From Wyeomyia smithii (lineage: Eukaryota > Arthropoda > Insecta > Diptera > Culicidae), in NCBI RefSeq assembly GCF_029784165.1, contig NC_073694.1:30733506-30797505 (forward strand): 64,000 nt of DNA, given 5' to 3'. How positions within the stretch are numbered: the first letter of the stretch is position 1; each line of letters opens with the position of its first letter. The position numbers were made by a program, and so were the translations under genes. The notes beneath the pieces are model-generated. The model worked only from the letters and a program-made list of their open reading frames with translations. It did not search any database and had not been told where the DNA came from. Positions 1 through 10,300 of the stretch are shown here, in pieces.

Positions 1-3000
1 ACGGGGAAGATCAGCGCAAGTGTCTACAGGAACAACACGCCCAAGCTGAAAGCAGAATACGCTTGCTCCAGGAAGAAGTTGAACAAACCAAGAGTGAATT
101 GAACGAACAAAACCAAAAGGCCTGCCTCATCGAAAAGGAAAAGATTAATTTGCAGGAAATGATGAACATTTTGAGAGAAGAGCTTGAGCAAACCCAGTCC
201 TCACTACAAAGTACTTTGAAAGAATTGGAGGCAACCGAACAGTCTTTGGAATCCAATAGGCAGGAAGTACTCTCCAGTAAAAATGAGCTTGCCGACGAGA
301 AGAAACGTAACTCCGTTCTAACATCCGACCTAGAAAAACAAACTGCGCTTAAACAAACATTTGAAAATCAACTCCAAACTGTAATAGCTGAAAAATGTCA
401 ACTTGAAAGCAAACTTGCTGAACTCGAGAGCGAGTTGCAAATACAGATAAACCTATTGGAAGAAGCTCAACAAAAAAGCAATGAATGCGATAAGCGTAAT
501 GACCTCTTGAAGGATAACATTCGTAATCTACAAGAAAAAAATAAAACCTTGGAGGAGACTATTGCTCAGCAGCGTGATCTATCGGAGTATAATCTGGAAC
601 AAATCGAAAAACTAACATTGAATGTTCGCGAACTGGAAGACCTTCTGCAAGACGTGACTGAACAAGGCAAATCATTAGAGCGCAACTTGGACGATAGACA
701 TGAACAAGATCAGCTCTCATTGCGGGATAGTGCAAAGGAGAAAGAAATTCTTACCTCTGCCAACCGCTCTCTGTTGTCCGGGTTAACCCTCATACAAAAC
801 GGTATTGAGTCACTGGAAAGCCAGTACACGATTAAAATTTGTACTCTACAACAAAAACTTGCACAATTTGCCACATTACTATCAAAGCTTTCTACCCAAC
901 AGTGTAGAATGCGTCTAGAAAAGACTTCTATGGAAGAAGTTTTAGTCCGAATTACTGACGAACTTCAAGCTCTGCAGACGGAGAATCAACGGCTGACGAA
1001 AGAGAAAGAGTCTGTTTGTGAGGAAGTAATCAGAGTTCAAAAGGAGAAAACAGCCGTTGAGGATCGCAATTCGCAACTAGCAAGCGATATGAGTGAGTTA
1101 AACGTTACATTGCAATTGGAGCAGACAAAGGTGAAGGAATTGAGCAGCCAGGTGCAGTCGCTAACCACCGAAAAAAATAAACTCCTAGACCAAAGCTCGC
1201 TGACCGAAGCAGACCTCCAAAAGCAATTGTGTGACGCGACTGCAGTTTCAAAGCAGCTGCAGACAGAAGTTCGGCGTGTAGAATCGGCTATGGCCGAGCT
1301 GGAAAAGCAGCTTAAAGAAAAAGCGGAACAGGCGGGTCTCCTCTCAAACGAACTTGACGAAAAAGAGGTACGATGCACTCGACTGGAAGTGGAGTTGAAA
1401 GAAATGCATGTAAATTTGAAAAATCAAAAGCAATTAACAGCCCAACAGTTGGAGCTGAAGAGTTCACTTGAAGACGAACTACGGATTGCACGCGAGGATC
1501 TGTCAGGTTTGGAGGCCAAAAACCGTCGTTTGGATTTCGAACTTAGCGACAAGCTAGCGGAGATCGATCGACAAGCAGGCACTGTTTCGAGACTGCGTCA
1601 CGACAAAGAGCTGCTCGAAGAAAAGGTCCAAGAACTGGCAACAGTTCTAGGTGCAGTTCGGCAGAGTAAAGCTGCAGTGAGCGAAGAGCTTGAGCAGGAA
1701 CGCGAAAAATCCGATGAACTTGAGTCCCAGTTCGCAGCAATCAGTGAAAAGCTAGCTGAAGTAGGCACAGAACTGGATTTGTTGCAAAGCCAACTGGACA
1801 CAGTACTTGCTGAAAGAGATCAACTGGTAATGGAAAAACAAGAACTTAATCAGCAAGTGGAGGAGCTAAGGGAGTCAAATTCGACTCTAGAGGAAGACCG
1901 TGATACTCTACGCGAAGAAAAGTGTCGCTTGGCAGCCGAGGTTGATAAGATCGATTCTGATAAGGAAGCCATTGGTGAACAGTGCACGAAATTGCTGACA
2001 GAGTTAGCTAAGGTGAGAGAAACTTCGAAGGATTCGAACAATGAACATGAAGCTAGAATCAATGAGTTAACAGAACAGTTAGCCCTTCTGAAAGAGAAAC
2101 TGAAAGTGAGTTCAGAGGCAAACCGTGAAAAGGTTAAAGAACTCGAGCAGACAAAGCAGCTTCTTGAAAATGCATCATGTGACAAAACCGAGCTAGAAAC
2201 AAAACTTTCCGAAATATCTCGAGCTATGGCTGCGCTGCAGCTGGAAAAGTCGCAACTAGAAAATGAGCAGTTGATAATTATAGCAAAACTTGAAGCGCAA
2301 AAGTTATCTATTGAACAGTTGAATGAGGACAAACAAAGTTTATCTGAAACCAATGAAAACCTCGCGATGCAGATCACCTCCAAAGAAACGATTATCAATG
2401 AAATGGACAGAAAGATTGAAAACTTGATCAAGACAACTGAATCTACTAGCAAACAAATTGAAACGCTGGAAGAACAGAAAGCCGCCTTACTTGAAAAGAT
2501 GTCTGTTCAAAAAACAAATTTATCCGAGAAAATGACTTTGATTGCGAACCTCCAAGGTAGTTTGACTGACGTGAACGAAACGCTCAAGCAGAAGTGCTTA
2601 GAGCTGGAAGTACTTTCAAAGCAGCTGGAAGAGTCGGAAATGCGTGCGCGACGTGTGAAGGAGGAAAACGAAAGCATGAATCTGCGAAATTTGGCGTCAA
2701 CTGAGAAGCTAACGAATAACCACAAGGAAGTGTTGGACAAGCTGGAAAATGCCCAGCAACGCAATAATACACAAGAGTGTAAGATTCAAGAGCTAACTAA
2801 AGAGCTAGAAATCTTCTTGAACGAAGTAGCGAGCAGCCAGCGACGAGTAGAATCGAAGGACGAGGAAAATCGCACTTTAAAAGAAGCTTTGGATGTTTCT
2901 AAAACTGAATGTGCTGAGCTTGCATCAAAGATAGAAGAACTAAACGATGAAAAAACATCGCTTGAATCTGCCCTAATAGAAATTCGAAACGAACTTGAAG

Positions 3001-4340
3001 TATGTGCAACGGCACTGGCCAACAAGCAAACTAAAATCGAGGAGCTTACTAATTGTCTATCTGATAGCACTGCAACCAACCAATCGCTTCAGAAAAAATC
3101 GGAAGAGTTGCAGGCTATACGAAACTCGTTGGAAATCCAACTTCAAACACTTACCGAGCAGGTTGATAACTCTAAATCCGAGAACGAGACCTTGAAGGCT
3201 ACAATCGCTAACAGAGATAATGAAATCCATCAGCTAACCGAGGGTCTAAGCCAGGTTAAAGAATTCCAATCAAAACTGGAGAACAAAGTGACCGAATATG
3301 AAACTACCATCGCCGAGAAAGACAAACTGGAAGCTAAATTAAAACAATTGCAAGATGAAGAAAATAGTTTAAAGGAGGAAAAAACTGACATAGAGCGTCG
3401 GCTGATCCAGCAGCTTCAAGAATACGATACGTTGAATGAAGTTTATCTTAAAGAACGGGATGCTAACAAAACAATGAAACTACACCAAGAAGAACAGGAT
3501 CGTAAAATACGCATTTTGACGGAAGAGCACAGCCATCTCAAGTTAACTCATGAGGGTGTTAAATCACAGTTGTCCCTAAAGGAGAAACAGCTTTCCGATA
3601 AAGACAAACAGATGGACCGACTGAAACAAGAAATTGACGAACTCTTCGGTAAGAATCGGCAAGTTGATACGCTTTCTCATGAGATGATGACGTTGAAGAT
3701 GCAGAAATCAGAGCTTGAAGCGAAAAGGGATGAACTACAGGATACCATCCAGCATCACGAGGTACAGGAGCGAACCATGCAAGAGAATTTGCAACAGCTG
3801 CGGAACAGTTTGCGAACAAAACAGCATGAGATGGATTCGCTACACTCTGAACTGACATCCCTCAAAGATGCCGCCCGTGTTCTGAAGATCGAAAATGGCA
3901 AACTAAAATCGAACCATGATTTGCAATCTACCAAACTGCTTAATTTGGAGCTGAAGAACGAAGAGCAAAGTAAAAAAATCGAACAGTTAGAGCAGTCGCT
4001 TAGCAAAACCGAAATCAGTCACTTAGAGGACAACTCAAAGGTAAGCGTACTGTTGAAAAAGTTGGAAGCCTACAAGCAGTATGAGGTGCAGCTCCGTAAG
4101 CTGGAAGAGTTGCATCAGAAAGAACGCGAGATTAACGAGAAAGGGCAACTGGACATTGACATTTTGAGGGCGAAGCTGATTAAAAACCGCAAAATAACCG
4201 AGGACAAGGAACAACAGTGGAACCACGAGCGAGAAGCTTTGATGGCTAAGCTGGCGGACAACTCCAAAACGTCCGATGAGAAAATACACGAAATCCGTAC
4301 TGACTACGAGAGCAAGCTGGAAAAGCTGAAGGAAAAAATG
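1..4340 (+). CDS. Giant coiled-coil exon, 5' end outside the window
   Basis: The frame is open from base 3 to the 5' splice site after 4340 (ATG followed by gtaagt), about 1,446 codons. Nearly all of it is Glu, Lys, Leu and Gln heptads with almost no Pro or Gly, so it should form a very long rod. No ATG is needed at the window edge because the frame is already open there. The open frame runs on to 4397 in the intron, but those last codons come from a transposon end and are not part of the protein. Minus-strand open frames in this exon are compositional shadows of the heptads. Confidence 0.93.
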
Positions 4341-7300
4341 GTAAGTCCCTTACTGACACATGCACTGCCGGTAACCGCAAGTCAGTTCCATCTGTAAAAA
4401 TGTTAAATCGAGAAAACAGCTTCGAAAGATATTTTATTCACGCTCAGTTATCACTTATTTAAGATGACTTATTTTTACAATTTTCATGCTAAAATATTGT
4501 TTGCATACTAGCCTGCACTAATTACGTTGTGAAAACCACTGAAATCATTGATTTTATGATAAAAACCTTGAGTGTGACTGACTTGCCGTTACATTCTATA
4601 CCAAAGAGAAAAGTAACCGCAAGTCAGTCACATTGCCATATTGAAACTATAGTGCGTGTTGACGTGTTGTTATTCGTTGCCGTGGAAAACTGTCAAGTCA
4701 ATCCTTCGCTGTTAGGAAGTGTATGTTCATGAGAACCGTTTAAAAAATGTCGACATTGGAAAATCTCATGATGTACGGAACCGATGAAAGCTTATCCGGT
4801 GAGGACTCGGATAAAGAAACTGAAACCGGGACTGCAGTTGGTTTATCCGACAACTAATGTCAAGATGATCCAAATCCATTTGAGGTTCGAGCATCACCTT
4901 TGAAGATTTCTTGGAACAGGGATTCTGATGGAAGTTTTTTCGATACTCAAGATTTTCCGGAAAGATCCACGAAGAAGCGAACCAAGAAAAAAAATTGACT
5001 TGAATTCGTTTTACCAGAAAATTGCTCCACATAAATTCATCACCAATTCAAACTAAAAAATAATCCCAATAATTCTTTTCTCCGCTCCCCATCCATCTCA
5101 CTGTCGTATTATGCATGTTTTTTTTTTTTGTAAATCGGTACCGACTTTCGGTTATTTTTCTTCTGGGACTGACTTGCGGTTACTTTGCATAATGGGACAA
5201 TTCGACTTGGTATTGATTTCCATTTTTGTTGAACAAACCACTATTTTTTATCGTTACATCTGAAAATATACCCAAAGCTAGGCCAAAATCCGATGCTAAC
5301 TCAAAATTGACAAAATTACAGATGGGACTGACTTGCGGTTACCGGCAGTGCATGCCTACTGTAGCGTAACAGTTGCGGGGATGTTCTAAAGAATGGAGAA
5401 TAATGTTTCCTCTAGTATCTTGAGATTATAAGCACCTTTCCTATCATTTTATCGCTTGTATTCATTTTTAACTACGTATTTAAATGTTTGCTTGCTTAAG
5501 GGTTTATTTATTTTAGCTTTCGAAACATTCATGTAATTCCTTCATCACATTGCATGAGTTAGCAAATGTAGTCATACTATCGTGTGATATTCGACAGGCT
5601 TGGACTAATTTTCACTTTGCTCTCTCTGCTCTCCTTACTTCCAGATTGTTCAGTCTTGCGTAATCTCAAGTACTAGTAGTGAGGAAACATTCTCCGAAAC
5701 GTTGCCTTCGCCATTACCAGGGGGAGTATCTGTTGAAGAACCGTTAAACCCAGTAGCTCGTAGCGATGCAGAAAGTGGGAACCGTTGGAAACGACTTGCC
5801 TGTAGGATAATTAAATATCCACTAATCATTCTTGTCGTCAACCTACTGCTGTTTAGCTGTATCAAACACTCGCTGAGCGAGGCTGAGTTGGAACTAATGT
5901 TGAAACCAGTAAAGCCACCTTTTCATTAGGGCGTGTGCCCAATCTAAGTTACATGCTACCTATCTATCTTGAGTTTGTTCGGTATGACAATACTGTTTTA
6001 TGTAAAAGCTTTCATATTTATTGTTATGAATGATAGTTTTGCACGACTTTGTTATTTACAACGCTACACTGTGTCTTTTTATGGTGATGACATTAATCCC
6101 TAATCTCGACTTGCCCATGAGACGACCTGCTCGTCAAAGCTTCTGTAATACGGTCCATATTTTCCGATTCATAGTCCCTTTTTCATTTGAGGACTTTATT
6201 ATGTTAACACTTAGAGGTATGAACAAACGAATACGAAAATTACGCATACCATGCGAAACTAGTTTACCACATAATAAGTTGTTTTGTGAGTTTTGAGTGT
6301 TATTTAGGAAAATAAAATTACAGTTGTAACGAATTCCGAGAAAAACCGTGTAAAGTGCTGCTACCTAATGTCAAATTTTCTACCCAAATTTTTAAGCTGG
6401 AAAAACCCAAAATAAAGCTTTACTTCTCAATAAATTTTACATAACACTAGATAAAATGACTTTTTTACATTTTACAGTATTCACCAACAGAAAAACTTTT
6501 TACTTTAAACGGATATGAAAGTTTTTCCTACTTCCTCAAAACTCAAGTTTGCTTTCAACCGCGTGCGTTGCCGCTAGCGTGTTAATAAAACAAATCAGAC
6601 CAATTTACGAAACATTACGATTACAACTAAAAACATCACCCGAACTGTTTCTGACGTACCTATAAAAGAATGTATCAGTGTAAAACCGTAAACATTCGCA
6701 ACATACAACCGGCTGACTATGGGGACAACGAGTCGTCTTAATAGTTCGATAGCGATGCTGTTGGTGTCGGTACTAGCGGTCGCGCTGGTTCAAGATATCG
6801 CGACGGCCAGCTCCCAAATTATCCCCTACCATTGGTTCAGCAATCAACAGCAAGATCTACAGCCGGAAAAATATGACTATGGTTCAGTTTCGGTCAAAGC
6901 GCAACCGGTGAAGCGGAAGGACGGAGGCTACGGATGTAACTATATTCTGGTGGAGAAGATTATCCACTATTGCTCACCACAGAAGACTGTACTAAAGGTG
7001 TTGCAAAGGAACGCCAGCAGTTCTCTGATGACGAGCGCCGTTTCCGCTGCAGCCCCCAGTGAATGTAAACAGGTCGAGACTGGGCAAATTAACCGCGGTA
7101 GCCCGCTTCGAATCCCTATAAATATAGACTCGTCCATGGAAGATTAAATTTTGGTCGGCAGGTGGTTTCTTCAAATGTTGATGATTGTTAAAATTAAAAT
7201 AAAAAAGAACTGTTAAGAAGTTCGGTTAATTTTGTTATTACTATATATTATTTAAAAATAAAATGCTTTAAAAAATAAATGATCAAATGAAAACCACTAA

Positions 7301-10300
7301 ATGATGACGTATTGAGACACAATTGTTACCTCTATTCGCAGAATGATGATTTATTTTTGGGAGTAACGGTCGACAGAATTATCTACATTCTCCTCTCCTT
7401 TGCTATTTTTCAGGCGGTGCTTTACAACGAAAACTTGCAGAAAGCAACTGCAAAGCACGAAACGGATCTTAAGGAATTGAAGGCTCAACTGTCGCAAGAA
7501 ATGAAAAAGGTAAATATGCGCAGAGGTGTGAAACAAACCTCTCACTACTTGATCTTTGTTCTCACAGTTCAATCAGCTGGAAACTCACAATGCCAAGGTT
7601 CAGGAACAGCTTGAGAAGTTGAACCAGCGCAACTTGGATTTGAGGAGGGAACATGAGTCCCTCAAGTCGAAGCATCGGATCCTGGAGGATCTTTATAAGG
7701 AACGACGATCGATGCTTCCACCTCCAATGGCGTCCGGTCGCGGCTGTTAGTATCATTAGCTAGTACCGAAGAGAACCGATGCCGATAACAGCAATCTTTT
7801 TACAGTTTCCAGTCTCAAAATGGAGGACGAGCAAGGGGAAATTTTTAATAATACCTATCTGACCGATTTAAAGCAGGGTCGAATGTCACCCCCATGCGGA
7901 CGTGAGTCGGTTCCGATGTCGGTATTAAATCAACGCAACTCTATGGTTCCCCCGCATCTGAAGTGTAGTTATACCGTGCAGTATAACGATGGAGATGCGA
8001 CCGACGAAGAGAACAGGGTAGGTGTAGGAATCCGATGCCATGGTGCACAGTTCAACCTTCTCTCGTGTCATTCAAGCGTTTTATTCTTTTGTGTTGTAGA
8101 GAGTTAAGTTTCCAGGCAGAATGATTAAAAAAATTAAAACAGAAAGTTTAGTAGAGGAGGATTACCTAGACAGCAAGAAATAGCAAAGATTAGAGAGCGG
8201 TCGAGTTGGATGAGTTAAGTTTCAGTTCTGCTGCTTGTTTGTCTGTCCGTTTGTGTGTGTGGGTGATTGTCTTTGGCCTTTTTCTCAAATTTCCGCAACT
8301 AATGTGTGGTTTTCTCAATTAACTAATACCAAAATGTCCAATGACTTGTTTTCTTTCAGGACACCGCTTTCGGTGGATTGGACGATAGCAGTGCAAGCTT
8401 GATATCACGCAAAAAAACGGGCGGAACAACTACCTATAGACGACCGGGTCCACCCACGCCCAGCAAAAAAGGCGGTCGTCTGTCATTTGGAGGCACGGTA
8501 CCAACCAACGATTTTCAGTATAAGGAAATTTGCAAAGAAAACGCAAATAGTGGTGGCAGTACCATCGGGAGTCGATTAAGCTTTGGCGGTCGCAAAAGCA
8601 ACGTCGATTCGGGAATGGCGGAGCTGAACGCTAGGCACAAGACCCCTGGCAAATTTTCGAAGATGTTCAGCTCATCTAACCTGCTCAATCAGCTGTCTAA
8701 AGACGAGGTAGATGATAAAAAGTTTTTTCCTTTCTATATTTAAATGTGTCATGGGTGGAATCTGTAGAATATTCTGTGTGTATTTATGTATTCGTTTCTC
8801 GTGCTCAAAAAGGTTTTTGATATTTTTTTTTTCAAATCGTTCGGTTCCGGTTCAAACTACGATTGACTCACGGTTTAGGTGCGTCGAGGTTGCAAGTTAC
8901 TATCAATGGTAACGTGTTGGTACTGGTGGAGTAAAGCGTATTTACAAACATACTTGTCATTGCGCTAGCAACTAAACATACGCGCTAATCGCGTAGGTTT
9001 GTTACTGAAAAATGTTATGTCATGTCGGTGTTACTCATACAAACTACAACTTTTTTATCGCTACATGTTTATTGCATGACAACACAAAGGTTTTTACCTA
9101 AATGTTCGTTTTTATTTTTTGTTTTACTTTGTTACTGTCGCGACTGCTAAACACGCTAGCAGCAGGACACGTCTCTTGATTAGTGATCGACATCGAACCC
9201 GGTTGAGCTCGAACAGTACGATCGGAAAAAGTTCAATTCCATTTCGGAACGGAACTCTTTCACCAAAAGGACATTCTTATAACATGTTGTTTGTTTATGT
9301 GGACGAAAATGTTGACATAAACGAAACTCGAATTCTATTCAACCGAGACTGGCAATACATATTCTGCTGTGAGAATGCAGAATGCGCACAAGGAAAATTA
9401 TTCAACTTGATTCAATAAATTTAATGGTCAAAGTCAAGTCGGTCAACATGGTCCAAACAGCATCGTAGTGGACTTTTCGAGCTGGTTCGCGTTGAGAGCG
9501 TTTGCAAGTTTAACTTATATCCTTATTTCACTGTCGTTTTCTTTGAATTTGTGTATCAAAATTCGTGCAATTGAAGTTTTTTTATAAACGTTATCCATGG
9601 AAAAAATATAAAAAAATCGTTTGTTCCGATGTCGATCATTCCACTTTGACACTGTAACGAAGGTTATGATAACCCTTGATGTAGGTTGTAATTTGGTTTA
9701 GGATTGATAATATCTGCATGAAAATCAAAGTTTATTCATGTTGGTTTGAACTGTTTCAAAAACTGGCTCGCTCTAGCATGTATGCTTTTCTATAATTTTC
9801 CCCACCGGCAAAGACCCCTAAGAGTCACGAACAAATATCCAGCATAGTAAACCAAACCGGACGGCAAATTCAACCTAGAGCGAAACGCAACTCCATCGAT
9901 GCGGTCGGCAGGTTTGTGGTAAACCGATCTCACAAAATCGCGCATCTGCGTAAACGATCGACTCGTTTTGATAAAAATCGGCGCCTAAGCAGCGTCGATA
10001 GTGACAGTCCGAGTAGCGCAAGAGATAGTGGTGATCCGTACAGTGGATTTTCGTATGATGGAACTCCGGATCGGATACGTAAGATCGATATCAACTCCAT
10101 GGATGTCTTTGGAAAAGCTGATCCACTTGTTGGGAAAGTTGTTGTGTTCAGCGGCGAACGGAAAGATAGTAACAATAACAACATACCAATTGTTTCGGAT
10201 TCTACACGGCTAGAGGTTGCCGAGATTATCAGCAACAACAGCGATCACATCGAAACAAGTGATTTCGTGCAAAAACTAGGCAATTGTCGCCGGGCGAATT

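Noticed and set aside
1037..3858. Several minus-strand open frames of 60-200 codons inside the giant exon
   Set aside because: They mirror the heptad-rich coding strand (Ser/Phe/Cys-rich shadow text) and have no start context or homology.
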